A stretch of DNA of 64,000 nt from Methanocella paludicola SANAE (GTDB lineage Archaea; Halobacteriota; Methanocellia; Methanocellales; Methanocellaceae): the NCBI RefSeq assembly GCF_000011005.1, contig NC_013665.1:1461001-1525000 (forward strand), written 5' to 3'. The notes beneath the pieces are model-generated. The model was given only the letters and a program-made list of their open reading frames with translations, did no database searches and was not told the DNA's origin. The position numbers and the translations under genes were made by a program. Positions 25,905 through 36,081 of this stretch are shown here, piece by piece (the first letter of the stretch is position 1; every line of letters starts with the position of its first letter).

Positions 25905-26637
25905 CGATAGGCGACGCGTTCACGTCGAACGGGTTGGTCCTCATGGAAAGCGAATACAGGTAGGGATACCGCTTTTTCATATATTTCATATAATCGAGCC
26001 ACGTGCCGATCAGCCGGGCATATACCCGCTCCATATCTTTGTCGATATGGATCAAATCACTCTGTGGAAGCGCTTTCAGGTCTTTCCTGAACTCCAGCTC
26101 CTCGGTAAGGTGGAATACGGACCGTAATAGTTCAGTGAACGATTCGTGCTCTAACAGTACGGGATTTTCCAGCAGGCGGACTGAGAACTCGCGTTTGCTT
26201 ATCAGAATGTTACGCAGGTTTTCCAGGTCTACTTTATTTATATCAATATTGTGCGGATGGTCATTAAGCCGTCTTTTGACATCCTCGAACTGCCTGTCCG
26301 TCCATTTTTGGCCGACGACCAGGTCGTTCCGTATTTGTTCAATGTCCGGATCGCTTGCCGCAAATTCCTTTAGTAGCCGTGTGCCCTCTTCGCTAAAAAA
26401 GACGCCGATGACCATGTTCAGCTTTTCCATACGATCTTCTACTTCTCGAAATTCGAGAAGCTGGTCCAGTACTAGCGTCACGAAGATGACCTCGATAGGC
26501 ATGAAGGCAAAATAGAATAGCGTATATTCGGATAAGAAGTGGAAGTTCTGGAATATCAGATAATGTAATATATACAATACAATAGATACGACCACTAATA
26601 TCAGGCCTATGCGTATCTGCCAGTCGAGCTTTTTCAT
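25894..26637 (-). CDS. Conserved membrane protein with cytoplasmic helical domain
   Basis: 247 residues. Two N-terminal membrane helices (about 10-28 and 38-62: IGLILVVVSIVLYILHYLIF and FMPIEVIFVTLVLDQLL) are followed by a soluble, mostly helical region. The pattern around EKLNMVIGVFFSEEGTRLL recurs in archaeal and bacterial uncharacterised proteins. No enzyme motif seen. Confidence 0.75.
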   Translation of the reverse strand: MKKLDWQIRIGLILVVVSIVLYILHYLIFQNFHFLSEYTLFYFAFMPIEVIFVTLVLDQLLEFREVEDRMEKLNMVIGVFFSEEGTRLLKEFAASDPDIEQIRNDLVVGQKWTDRQFEDVKRRLNDHPHNIDINKVDLENLRNILISKREFSVRLLENPVLLEHESFTELLRSVFHLTEELEFRKDLKALPQSDLIHIDKDMERVYARLIGTWLDYMKYMKKRYPYLYSLSMRTNPFDVNASPIVTQ

Positions 26638-26761
26638 CCAATCATATTATTCACGTTACTGTTATAGATTTTTGCCATGCCATAAAACTGTTAAAACTAT
26701 AGATAATTATTTATATTAATTATATTTTTAAGGATCTTCAGTGTTTAAAAACTGTTATGAA

Positions 26762-27448
26762 CTATCCATTACCTTTCGAGATATTTTTAAGATCTACTGA
26801 CCTGGACTTTCTGAACAATGCGCTGTCCAGGTCCAGCTTCGTCTCGACCATTAACATATCGTTTGTCGAGACTGTATTGAACAGGTTGTCGTAGAGCACT
26901 GAATAGTTCATTGAAGTATAATCCATCTCCACGTTATCGAACGATGAATGCGCGATAAATGATTTTTCTGCGTTCATGTGCTGGAGGTCACAGTTCTCGA
27001 AACTCGAGCCTGAAATACAGACTGTCGATATGTTGGCGCTCAGCATATTGCAGCTCTTGAACGCGCAATCGACTACCTTGGCCCCGATCATCTTTACCAG
27101 GTGCATGTCGCATTCGGAAAAAGTCAGCTTATAGAGCTTCGACTCGCTCAGGTCAGCCTGGGATAATAATGCCTTATTAAAGGCGCAATCCAGAATGTCC
27201 GACTTTCGCATGATGGAGCGCCTGAAGCTCGTGCCGTTAAAGCTGCAGCCGACGAGCTGCGAATCATAGAGGTTGGCGTTGTCCAGGATAGCCCTGTCGA
27301 ACTTGACGTTCACGATCTGCATTCCGTGGAGGTCGACGCTGCTCAGGTCGACGCCGGTTAAGTCCATATTGCGGATGCCATCGTTAAAGTGATTTTCACG
27401 AAGGCTGAGAAGGTATTTTGTTTTTTTTATTTCCGCATCGGACAGCAT
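26762..27448 (-). CDS. Pentapeptide repeat protein
   Basis: 228 residues forming a right-handed quadrilateral beta-helix: successive A(D/N)LxX-type units such as LTGVDLSSVDLHGMQIVNVK and DNANLYDSQLVGCSF. No signal peptide. Some pentapeptide proteins mimic DNA and protect gyrase; nothing here points to that specifically. It ends before a 550 bp AT-rich gap. Confidence 0.85.
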   Translation of the reverse strand: MLSDAEIKKTKYLLSLRENHFNDGIRNMDLTGVDLSSVDLHGMQIVNVKFDRAILDNANLYDSQLVGCSFNGTSFRRSIMRKSDILDCAFNKALLSQADLSESKLYKLTFSECDMHLVKMIGAKVVDCAFKSCNMLSANISTVCISGSSFENCDLQHMNAEKSFIAHSSFDNVEMDYTSMNYSVLYDNLFNTVSTNDMLMVETKLDLDSALFRKSRSVDLKNISKGNG

Positions 27449-28014
27449 AGTTATAGCCTGCTTTTTGTTTGGACTTGCTGATGTTAGTATATATTACGGG
27501 CGGTATAAGATATAGTTTTATCTCATTTGCCAAGGATTAATATATTATGCTGTTGTGTAATAAAGTCTATATTAAAAATGTATAATATTTATTAATTGTT
27601 ATATAATAATATATTGTTATTAAATCTTTAATAACTAATAGTAATATATAAAGTTTAATTTTCATTATATTTACTAATATATGTGGTTATTTTTATTTAT
27701 ATTATAGCCTTTGTAATACCCTAGGTTACTTAGTGATAACATGCTATAAAATAACATACAATACATTGTATATATCATTTAAGCGATGTTAGATAAAATC
27801 GCATACTTTATTACAAAATTATGCTATAATTTAGCCCTTGAAAATTATAAGCCCCGGGAACTCAGGATAAAATACTAAAAATAAGGGCCGTGTCGATAAA
27901 TAGTAATTTATCGACATAACGTATCCAAATATATTAACCAAAAGAGGCTTATAATATGAAGCCTTACTAAGTAACCATATACTAGCTGGATAAAAGAACA
28001 TTTTGGTGGGATTG
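27449..28014. other. Long AT-rich intergenic region before xerA
   Basis: About 566 bp, very AT-rich, with many short A/T runs (27560-27830) and no ORF. It includes the perfect palindrome at 27891-27916. The composition is compatible with a replication or recombination locus, but I see no repeated origin-box elements and no orc1/cdc6 gene nearby. Confidence 0.4.
27891..27916. promoter_or_regulatory. Perfect 11-bp inverted repeat upstream of xerA
   Basis: tgtcgataaat-agta-atttatcgaca: two perfect 11-bp arms around a four-base spacer, about 100 bp before the recombinase start. Arm length matches Xer half-sites, although dif spacers are usually six to eight bases. Alternatively it is an operator for a dimeric repressor. 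Confidence 0.4.
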
Positions 28015-28833
28015 ATGGACTACATACAGATCTTCCTGGATGAAAAGAGATTATCTTCCAGCCCCAACACTATAAAACAATATGGCCTGATACTCCACAA
28101 CTTCCAGGAATTTTGTAGCAAGCCTTTAGACCAGGTAAACAGGCACGAGATTATAAGATATCTAAACCACCTGATGTTCGAACAAAATAGGTCCAAAGCA
28201 TATGTTTCAAACATAATGAGCATCATTAAATCGTTCTATTCGTTCCTCGTCGAGAACGAGTATATCACAGCTAACCCTGCAAAGGGGATCAGCTCAGTGA
28301 AGATCGACAAAAAGGCCCCGATATATTTGACGCAGGACGAAATGCGGGCCCTCATTGAAACGGCCCTGGACCCACGGGATAACCTCATCGTTAAAATGCT
28401 CTATGCCACTGGAGTCAGAGTATCCGAACTCGTGAACATAAAAAAGCAGGACATAGACCTGGACAGAAACACTATTAAAGTATTTGGCAAGGGAGCAAAG
28501 GAGCGTATCGTACTGGTGCCGGACGTGCTCAAAGCGCAGCTCGAGACATACTGCGCCGGCTTCCCGGAAGGGCAAAAACTATTCGATCTCAATATCCGGA
28601 CAGTCGAGCGGGATATTAAGGCACTCGCGGTAAGGGCGGGCATCAACAAAAAAGTCACGCCACACAAGCTCAGGCACAGCTTTGCCACGCACATGCTACA
28701 GAACGGGGGAAACGTGGTGGCCATACAAAAGCTCCTGGGGCACACATCGCTCAACACTACACAGATATACACCCATTACAGCGTGGACGAGCTCAAAGAC
28801 ATGTATGCGCATACCCACCCGATGAACAAATAA
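28015..28833 (+). CDS. xerA: Tyrosine recombinase XerA-like
   Basis: 272-residue site-specific recombinase. An N-terminal SAM-like core-binding domain (1-90) is followed by the catalytic domain. The catalytic set is visible: Arg in TGVRVSELVN, Lys in VFGKGAKER, HKLRHSFATHML (His and Arg), GHTSLNTTQIYTHYS (His and nucleophilic Tyr). Length and sequence fit archaeal XerA, which resolves chromosome dimers at dif. The ATG at 28015 follows ggtggga; upstream TTG/GTG codons are less likely. Confidence 0.88.
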   Translation: MDYIQIFLDEKRLSSSPNTIKQYGLILHNFQEFCSKPLDQVNRHEIIRYLNHLMFEQNRSKAYVSNIMSIIKSFYSFLVENEYITANPAKGISSVKIDKKAPIYLTQDEMRALIETALDPRDNLIVKMLYATGVRVSELVNIKKQDIDLDRNTIKVFGKGAKERIVLVPDVLKAQLETYCAGFPEGQKLFDLNIRTVERDIKALAVRAGINKKVTPHKLRHSFATHMLQNGGNVVAIQKLLGHTSLNTTQIYTHYSVDELKDMYAHTHPMNK

Positions 28834-28933
28834 ACTGTTATAAATATTGTTTTTTATATTAAAAACGTCACTTATTTCGGATAAAATTAGTCAACCTGTC
28901 GATAGCAACCATTTTAACGACCGGGATGGCCTT

Positions 28934-29497
28934 ATGCGCTCGACAGGACTACAGCTTAACAGGGCAGAGAGCCGCTTCGAATGCAAGCGGTGCGGCGCCT
29001 GCTGCAAGGACAGGGACGTTCCCCTGACACTCGACGACATCTTTCGGCTTAGCGAATTCCTTAACATGGACCCCGACAGCTTTTACAGCCAGTATTGCGT
29101 CGAAGTGGCAAAAGGCGATAATACGATAGCTCTGCCGTATTTACGGAGGGACGACGGAGCCTGCTGTTTCCTGGAGGATAACATCTGCCAGGCCCATTTC
29201 GCCAAGCCTACGGTGTGCCTGAACACGCCGTCGACCATCTTCGGCAGTATTGAACATATAAGGGCCCGGATGCCGCCCTCATGCGCTATCCATCATACAA
29301 GGATCCCTGAATCGGCAGATAATGAGCGCAAGAGAAGGAATTATATGACGGCCATGATGCTCACGACCATATATTATAGTAAGTTCGGCACGTTCAAGTA
29401 TCAGCTCTCTAAGCCGTTCATTTATCGTATACTGCTTTTCCGGCGTAACCGGGAGCAGATCTATAATTTTACCGGCAATAACATGGCGAGTAACTAG
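28934..29497 (+). CDS. YkgJ-family cysteine cluster protein
   Basis: 187 residues from MRSTGLQLNRAESRFECK; an upstream in-frame start (28847) would add 29 weak residues. Cysteine cluster CKRCGACCKD, then CCFLEDNICQAHFAKPTVC follows the Zn/Fe-cluster pattern of YkgJ proteins (eight-cysteine metal-binding). Function unknown; often called Fe-S oxidoreductase. It lies just before the IS256-type element. Confidence 0.82.
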   Translation: MRSTGLQLNRAESRFECKRCGACCKDRDVPLTLDDIFRLSEFLNMDPDSFYSQYCVEVAKGDNTIALPYLRRDDGACCFLEDNICQAHFAKPTVCLNTPSTIFGSIEHIRARMPPSCAIHHTRIPESADNERKRRNYMTAMMLTTIYYSKFGTFKYQLSKPFIYRILLFRRNREQIYNFTGNNMASN

Positions 29498-29535
29498 CCC
29501 TGGTAAAATCAAATCAATCGATATTTCGTGGAGAA

Positions 29536-31381
29536 GATTTGTTTGGTCGGTATCACGAACCTCTCCAAAGGAATTAAACCCCTAATTTTTCTTTAAGATT
29601 TTACTCACTAAAACCTAAATCTCTAAAACACCGTCAATGCCCGAACTCCCTAATACTCTGGGCATTGCACGAACGCCCGAAGCCTCAAACCCGAAAAGAA
29701 GGCTCGAAAACTCGAATACACGTTCGAAACGCTAAACGAGCCTTGCACCAACACTCTAATGCATGGCTAAATCGCCAACGACCCTAATACCCTAAATGCG
29801 GGGTAACGACCGGGCTCTTGGGAGTGTTTTGTTTTTTGCTGAAACTTCTTAACGTATGAGTGTTAAGGAGTGTTTAGATGGCAAATTTATTGAGCAAAGA
29901 GCAGATAAGGGCTTGGTTGAAGGATAACGATCTTAAAGATGGTGCGTCGATTGAGAAGGCGTTCATTGGGGAGATTAAAGGAGTATTGCAAGAGGCATTA
30001 GAAGCGGAGATGACCAATACATTGGGTTATTCGAAGTATGATTGGAAGAATAAGAGTACGGATAACATGAGGAATGGTCACTCGAAGAAGACTGTTAGAA
30101 GCCAGTTCGGGGAGGTCGAGCTCGATATCCCCAGGGATGTTAATAGAGAGTTCGAGCCGGTCATTGTTAAGAAGCATGAGAAGACCTTCTCGAACAGCCT
30201 GGAGGATATGATCATCAGCCTGTTTGCCAGTGGCATGAGTACTCGTGATATCGAAGGGCAGATGAGACGGGTGTACGGGGTGGACGTTAGTCCGGAGATG
30301 GTGACCAGGATCACTGATAAAATACTTCCAAGGGCCAAGGAGTGGCAGAACCGGGTGCTTGACTCGTTGTACCCGTTCATCTTCCTGGACGGTGTCATGT
30401 TCAACGTCAGGCAGGATGGCGTTGTGATCAAGAAGACGGCTTACGTGGTGTTCGCTATCAACGTGGAGGGCAGGAGAGAGGTGCTGGGAATCTGGATCGG
30501 CGAGGCCGAATCGAGCAAGTTCTGGATGACCGTGCTGTCCGAAATGAGGAACCGTGGAGTGGAGGACATCCTTATCGCCAGCGTTGACGGGCTCAGCGGC
30601 TTCGAGGAGGCCATCCGGGCCGTGTACCCCAGGACAGAGATACAGCGGTGTATCGTTCACCAGATCAGGAACAGCACCAGGTACGTGTATTATAAGGATC
30701 GTAAGGAGTTTTGCAACGATATGAAGCAAATTTACACGGCTCCAGGCGAGGAAGCAGGATTGTTGGCCCTAAGCCGTTTCGAGGAAAAATGGCGGGGCAA
30801 ATACCATTACGCTGTAAAGAGCTGGAGAACTAATTGGCAGTGCCTGTCCACGTTCTTCAAGTACCCGCCCGAAATAAGACGGCTCATCTATACAACGAAC
30901 CCGATCGAAAATTTTAATAGAAACATACGGAAAATCACAAAGACCAAGAGCAGCTTTCCCACCGATGACAGCCTGTTCAAGATATTGTACCTGATCGTCA
31001 TGGACACAAGTGAAAAATGGACCTCAGCGATACCGAACTGGAGCATAATCCTGAACCAGCTCACCGGGTACTTCAAAGAACGAATCGAATCATATATCTA
31101 AAAAGGAATCGAATACAGAACAAAAGTTTCAACAAAAAACATTACGCTTCCGGGCTCTTAGAGTATTAGTGCTATGTCGTTTAGTGTTTCAAACGTGTTT
31201 TAGAGACTTAGAGACTTCTTTTCGGGTTAGCGCGTTAGAGGCTTAGAGCACTGCCCAGAGTGTTTGAGAGTTCGGGCGTTAACGGTGCTGTCGAGGCTTA
31301 GAGGCTTAGTGAGTAAAATCTTAAAGAAAAATTAGTGGTTTATTTCCTTTGGAGATGTTCGTGATACCGACCAAGCAAATC
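29536..31381. mobile_element. IS256-family insertion element with very long terminal inverted repeats
   Basis: About 1.85 kb. The tips gatttgtttggtcggtatca (left) and its near-exact complement (right, ending 31381) open inverted repeats that remain alignable for roughly 270-330 bp. Shared blocks include ctaatttttctttaagattt, actcactaa, cgcccgaactc, ctctgggca, aacccgaaaagaag and gttgaaactt-type sequence next to the gene. Typical IS256 repeats are only 20-40 bp. One transposase gene lies between the arms. No target duplication was identified. Confidence 0.82.
29878..31101 (+). CDS. IS256-family (Mutator-type) transposase
   Basis: 407-residue DDE transposase, the usual size. Family features: MRNGHSKKTVRSQFGEVELD near residue 63, FASGMSTRDIEGQM, first Asp in FLDGVMF, second Asp in ASVDGLSGF, CIVHQIRNS (C-x2-H), and Glu in TTNPIENFNR. 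All catalytic residues are intact, so it may be active. Start preceded by ttaaggagtg. Its GC and codon use are lower than in neighbouring genes at the 5' end, as expected of a mobile gene. Confidence 0.94.
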   Translation: MANLLSKEQIRAWLKDNDLKDGASIEKAFIGEIKGVLQEALEAEMTNTLGYSKYDWKNKSTDNMRNGHSKKTVRSQFGEVELDIPRDVNREFEPVIVKKHEKTFSNSLEDMIISLFASGMSTRDIEGQMRRVYGVDVSPEMVTRITDKILPRAKEWQNRVLDSLYPFIFLDGVMFNVRQDGVVIKKTAYVVFAINVEGRREVLGIWIGEAESSKFWMTVLSEMRNRGVEDILIASVDGLSGFEEAIRAVYPRTEIQRCIVHQIRNSTRYVYYKDRKEFCNDMKQIYTAPGEEAGLLALSRFEEKWRGKYHYAVKSWRTNWQCLSTFFKYPPEIRRLIYTTNPIENFNRNIRKITKTKSSFPTDDSLFKILYLIVMDTSEKWTSAIPNWSIILNQLTGYFKERIESYI

Positions 31382-31435
31382 AGCGCCCATAGGTAACAGA
31401 GCATTAATGAATGCAAAGTTTGATTATTGCCGGTC

Positions 31436-33250
31436 CTATCGCCTTCGTCCATGAGGCCTTGTCGGCGGGATCAGGCATTTTGGGCCGTACCCGATGAGAT
31501 CTTTTCTACCAGCTTTTTGCAGCGCCTTCTTTACGAGGTCATAATTAGCCGGGTCTTTATATTGTAATAGCGCGCGCTGCATCCGTCTCTCATCAACGCT
31601 TCTGGGAACGTAGACTTCCTTTTCTGTATAGGGGTTATAGCCCGTATAGTACATGCAGGTGGAAAGCGTGGAAGGCGTCGGAGTGAAATCCTGCACCTGC
31701 TCGACATAATAGCCCATATCCCGCACATACTCGGCCAGCTGGACCGCATCATTAAGCGTACACCCGGGATGGCCCGAAATAAAATAGGGAATGATATACT
31801 GCTCCTTACCTAGCTCCCGGTTGATCTCCTTATACCTCTTCACGAAACGCTCATACATCTCGATGGACGGCTTACACATGGCATCCGTGACAGCCTTCGA
31901 AACGTGCTCCGGCGCCACTTTTAGCTGCCCGCTCACGTTATGCTCGCAGATATGGTACAGGTAATCCTCGTCCTGCATCGCCAGGTCGTAGCGGATGCCC
32001 GAGCCAATGAACACGTTCTTAACCCCGGGCACCGACTCGACGGCTTTCAAAAGTTTGATGAGATCGCCATGGTCCCTCTTCAGGCTCGGGCACGCCTTCG
32101 GGTACAGGCAGAGCTTATCCTGGCAGGCGCCGTATTTCGACTGCTTCTCGCACCCCAGCATGTACATGTCGGCCGTCGGGCCCCCGATGTCAGTTATGGT
32201 CCCTTTGAACTCCGGCATCTTCACAAGCTTCTTTACTTCCTCGACGATCGACTCGATGCTGCGGCTCTGGACGATGCGACCCTGGTGGTTCGTGATGGCG
32301 CAGAAGGCGCAGCCGCCGAAACAGCCTCTGTGACTGGTTATAGAAAATCGTACGGTCCTGAGGCCCGGTATCTCTTCCTTATACGAAGGATGAGGCCTTC
32401 GAGTATAAGGCAGGCCATAGACGTGGTCGAGCTCAGCAGTGGTCATAGGCATGGGCGGCGGGTTCTGGACGACGATGGTCTTAGGGTGGCGCTGCACCAC
32501 GACTCTGCCATAGAACGGGTCCTGCTCATCCGAATAGGCTTTAAAAGCCCGGGCATATGCCATCTTATCGGTAGATACGACCTTATAATCCGGAAGCTCC
32601 ACGAACCCTTCGATATCCAGCTCCCGGGTCTTCGTGGACGTACCCCTAATACCTTTGATATCACCAATAGCCTTACCGGAATTTAATTGATGGACCACCT
32701 CAACGATAGGCTTCTCGGCCATACCATAGACAAGCAGGTCGGCAGGGGAATCGGCCAGGATCGACTGCCGGACCTTATCGTCCCAGTAATCATAGTGGGC
32801 AAACCGGCGCAGGCTCGCCTCGATGCCGCCGATGACAATGGGCTTCGACTTATAAGTCTCCCGGATACGGTTACAATAGACAAGGACTGCGCGGTCAGGC
32901 CTGAGGCCGCCTTTACCGCCGGGCGCATAATCGTCTTCCGTACGGATCCGCTTATTGGCCGTATAATTATTGACCATCGAGTCCACGTTGCCCGAAGAAA
33001 CGCAAAAGCAGAGCCGGGGCTCGCCAAGAACATCGAACGCGCGCTTATCGCGGAAATCGGGTATGGCGATCATGCCCACACGGTATCCCGCATCCTCGAG
33101 CACACGGCCGACAAGGGCCGGGCCGAAGGCAGGATGGTCGACGTAAGCGTCCCCGCTGACAATGATCACATCAGGCTGACTCCACCCGAGGCGCCCCATC
33201 TCTTCCAGGGACATCGGCAAAAATCGGCCGGAAGACCTTTTTTTCATCAA
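31436..33250 (-). CDS. YgiQ family radical SAM protein
   Basis: 604 residues. An N-terminal cobalamin-binding-like region (VSGDAYVDHPAFGPALVGRVLE...) precedes the radical SAM core with the cluster motif RGCFGGCAFCAI. YgiQ-typical segments GGIEASLRRFAHYDYWDDKVR and QVQDFTPTPSTLSTCMYYTG are present. Reaction and substrate are unknown for the family. Divergent from the mscS gene. Confidence 0.92.
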   Translation of the reverse strand: MMKKRSSGRFLPMSLEEMGRLGWSQPDVIIVSGDAYVDHPAFGPALVGRVLEDAGYRVGMIAIPDFRDKRAFDVLGEPRLCFCVSSGNVDSMVNNYTANKRIRTEDDYAPGGKGGLRPDRAVLVYCNRIRETYKSKPIVIGGIEASLRRFAHYDYWDDKVRQSILADSPADLLVYGMAEKPIVEVVHQLNSGKAIGDIKGIRGTSTKTRELDIEGFVELPDYKVVSTDKMAYARAFKAYSDEQDPFYGRVVVQRHPKTIVVQNPPPMPMTTAELDHVYGLPYTRRPHPSYKEEIPGLRTVRFSITSHRGCFGGCAFCAITNHQGRIVQSRSIESIVEEVKKLVKMPEFKGTITDIGGPTADMYMLGCEKQSKYGACQDKLCLYPKACPSLKRDHGDLIKLLKAVESVPGVKNVFIGSGIRYDLAMQDEDYLYHICEHNVSGQLKVAPEHVSKAVTDAMCKPSIEMYERFVKRYKEINRELGKEQYIIPYFISGHPGCTLNDAVQLAEYVRDMGYYVEQVQDFTPTPSTLSTCMYYTGYNPYTEKEVYVPRSVDERRMQRALLQYKDPANYDLVKKALQKAGRKDLIGYGPKCLIPPTRPHGRRR

Positions 33251-33359
33251 GAGAACTAGGGGTCACAATATAGAAAAAACTTATCAGCGACAATATCCTT
33301 AATATATATGAGAGCCAAATTGTGTAAAAAATATACGAAAAGGGTATTGGTTTTATAGT

Positions 33360-34097
33360 ATGTTCCTTGAAATACTGGGCATTTCAGCTGAATCAACATT
33401 AGTTTATATTGCGCTAATCATATTGGTGTCATTCATAGTCTGGTATGTCCTGGGCACCGCACTCAATAATCTATTCGCTTCCCTGCCGGAGGATAGCAGG
33501 GAATCCCTGCGCATGGTCTTTACCATATCAGTGGTATACGTGGGGATCTCGCTGATCGTCTTCGTGCTGACCATGAACATCTACGTCCTGCTGGGCATGT
33601 CAGCCTTACTACTGGGCGTCATCCTTTACATGATCAAGGGCTTTCTGAAAGACTTCTTTACCCGGATCAGCCTGCTTTCCGTAAAGGCGTTCGGCATCGG
33701 CGACTACATCGAGGTGGCCCACTACAAAGGCCGCGTGATAAAGATAGGCAGCCTGTACACGCTCCTCAGGAGGGACGACAATACGGTCGTCTGCATACCA
33801 AACCAGACAGTAACCCGGTCCATTGTCATCAATTATACAAAGACCGACTATATCAAGCTCCAGGAAGCCATCGTGCTCAGGGTGGCCGAAGCGGACGTCA
33901 ACAAGGTATACAACCGCATCTCGGAAGAGCTGGACATATTCGGCTACAAGCGGGCTAAGATCATCCACTCCCCGACTCAGGACGGCATGCGGTTCGCGGT
34001 CACCATCAACCTGGAAGACGCAGCGTCCATTTCGAACGATACGTCAAACCTCCACAAAGCCTTGAACATCGTCAAGGGCGAATTCATCATGGACTGA
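33360..34097 (+). CDS. MscS-type mechanosensitive channel-like protein
   Basis: 245 residues: three N-terminal membrane helices (about 10-35, 52-78, 80-95), then the MscS beta domain (AFGIGDYIEVAHYKGRVIKI, YTLLRRDDNTVVCIPNQTV) and a C-terminal alpha/beta region. Small MscS channels release solutes on hypo-osmotic shock. It may be linked functionally with the c-di-AMP and transporter genes of the window, but that is inference. The transporter gene follows four bases after its stop. Confidence 0.85.
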   Translation: MFLEILGISAESTLVYIALIILVSFIVWYVLGTALNNLFASLPEDSRESLRMVFTISVVYVGISLIVFVLTMNIYVLLGMSALLLGVILYMIKGFLKDFFTRISLLSVKAFGIGDYIEVAHYKGRVIKIGSLYTLLRRDDNTVVCIPNQTVTRSIVINYTKTDYIKLQEAIVLRVAEADVNKVYNRISEELDIFGYKRAKIIHSPTQDGMRFAVTINLEDAASISNDTSNLHKALNIVKGEFIMD

Positions 34098-34101
34098 GAT
34101 A

Positions 34102-35910
34102 ATGAAGCTGAACAGGAACCTGAATTTCTTCTCCGTATTCTCGATGGGCTTTGCCGACGTCGGCGCGGACATATTCATAGCGCTCGGGGTCATCGCGGCC
34201 TATGCGGCCGGGCTCACGCCCCTCGCCTTCGTTATCGGCGCCATTCTATACGTGTGTACGGCGCTCGCTTATGCCGAGCTCGGCTCCGCGTTCCCGGTCG
34301 CAGGAGGCGCGGCCACCTTTGCCCGAAAAGCGTTCGGGCGGTTCTGGAGCTTTGTCGCGGGCTGGGGCCTGATCCTGGCTTACGTCCTCGATATCGCGCT
34401 ATTCTCTATCGTCGGCGCGTTCTACCTGAACCAGGTGCTCCATCTCGAGGTACAGTACGTGTACATGGTCGGAGCGACCGTTATCCTTGGGCTGATGATC
34501 ATAAACATGCTGGGCATTGCCGGCAGCGCCATATTGAACAACGTCCTCATGGTCTTCTCCACGTTCCTCATCATTATCATCAGCATCCTCGCCTATTTCC
34601 TGCTATTCGACCCTGCCTTCCTGTTCGCCCAGGCCCAGACGTTCCTGGACCACGGCAGCTGGGCTAATTTCGCCTACGCCGTCGGGCTGAGCTCCATCGC
34701 GTTCATCGGCATCGAGTCTATCACCCAGGCGGCGGAGGAGACGAAGCGGCCGAGCCACACCATACCGGCGGCCATTAAAGTCGTGATCATGCTCGTGGTC
34801 ATCTTCTGCCTGCTCATTTCGGTACTGTCAGTGGGCTCGGTGGGCTGGGGAGTACTGGCGGATAATAAGGAGAACGCCCTCGTGGCCTTCGCGGCCCAGA
34901 TACCTACTTACGGCAACGCCCTTGTCCTGGTCACGGGCATCACCGGCTTCCTCGTCTGCGTCGTATCGGCCAATTCGGGCGTCATCGGCGCCTCAAGAGT
35001 AATGTACTCGCTTTCAAGGAACAACCTGCTCCCGCGCGCGTTAAGCTGGACTCACCCGAAGTATAAGACGCCCTGGATCACGATCTTCATCTTCTGCGCG
35101 CTCGCGCTCCCGCTCCTGGTCGTAAAAATAGATATCCTGTCCGGCATATATGCGCTAGGCGCGCTCATCGCCTATATCCTTATCAACCTGTCGTTCATCC
35201 AGTTAAAGAACGCGAAATACGATACGATGTACAAAGTGCCGCTAGTCATTCACATGAATTTCCGGAATAACGACTATAAGATCCCTATCACCGGCGTGAT
35301 CGGGTTCGTCGCCTGCGTCTTTTCACTGCTGGCGGTCGTGCTTCCGCAGAGAATGACGTTAATCGTGGGCGTTTCCTGGGTGACGATAGGCATAGCCATC
35401 TATTATATAAACGGCAGGTATTCAAAAGGGCAGCCTGTCCCGGAGGAAGAATCGCTGATCGTTTCGGACGTTGATAAGAGAGATCCCACGATCCTCATCG
35501 CTTTCAAGCTCCGGCCCCATGAACGGCATATCATCGACATCGCCTCGGACCTGGCAAAAGAGTACAAGTGCGGCGTTACTATCCTGCACGTCATAGAGAC
35601 GCCCATGATCATGCCCATCTGGGAGAAGCTGACGGATGAGATGACGCTGGAAAAGAAGCGTGAGATGGAGATCCTGGAAGAGTGGCTGAAGGGTACCGGC
35701 ATCGATGTTAGCATCGAGTTCCATCCCGCCCGTGATGCCGTCTCGGGCATCATCGACTATATTGAGACTCATAATGTAAAGGTAGTTATCCTTGGTGAGC
35801 TGGAAGGTAAGTCGTCTCCGACGGTGGAGCAGATCAGGAGCAGTGTGGATGTGCCCATCCTGACCGTCCGGAACGTACTGGTCTCATCCTCGGTGTCTGC
35901 CTCGGGCTAA
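34102..35910 (+). CDS. APC-superfamily permease with C-terminal universal stress domain
   Basis: 602 residues. Residues 1-440 form about twelve membrane helices of the amino acid-polyamine-cation type (GFADVGADIFIALGVIAAYA; YAELGSAFPVAGGAATFARKA). Residues of about 455-595 form a cytoplasmic USP domain (DPTILIAFKLRPHERHIIDI, VTILHVIETP, VVILGELEGKSSPTVEQIRS) that may bind ATP or a nucleotide signal. Substrate unknown; amino acids are likely. Cotranscribed with the MscS-like gene (gap four bases). Confidence 0.9.
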   Translation: MKLNRNLNFFSVFSMGFADVGADIFIALGVIAAYAAGLTPLAFVIGAILYVCTALAYAELGSAFPVAGGAATFARKAFGRFWSFVAGWGLILAYVLDIALFSIVGAFYLNQVLHLEVQYVYMVGATVILGLMIINMLGIAGSAILNNVLMVFSTFLIIIISILAYFLLFDPAFLFAQAQTFLDHGSWANFAYAVGLSSIAFIGIESITQAAEETKRPSHTIPAAIKVVIMLVVIFCLLISVLSVGSVGWGVLADNKENALVAFAAQIPTYGNALVLVTGITGFLVCVVSANSGVIGASRVMYSLSRNNLLPRALSWTHPKYKTPWITIFIFCALALPLLVVKIDILSGIYALGALIAYILINLSFIQLKNAKYDTMYKVPLVIHMNFRNNDYKIPITGVIGFVACVFSLLAVVLPQRMTLIVGVSWVTIGIAIYYINGRYSKGQPVPEEESLIVSDVDKRDPTILIAFKLRPHERHIIDIASDLAKEYKCGVTILHVIETPMIMPIWEKLTDEMTLEKKREMEILEEWLKGTGIDVSIEFHPARDAVSGIIDYIETHNVKVVILGELEGKSSPTVEQIRSSVDVPILTVRNVLVSSSVSASG

Positions 35911-36081
35911 GACGATATTTTTGGCTGCGTTTCATGGCCCTGAATGCTGTAGAATCCAATTTATTGATAAGCAAGATATAAAAACTGAACTGATTATTTT
36001 TATATCGGTGGTATTATAAATATATCAAGGCGGAACGTTGAGCTTGTAAGGCAGATCGCCGGCGGGCTGCTCGTCGTATAC

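Noticed and set aside
27449..28014. Replication origin
   Set aside because: AT-rich, but no repeated origin-recognition boxes and no orc1/cdc6 gene adjacent.
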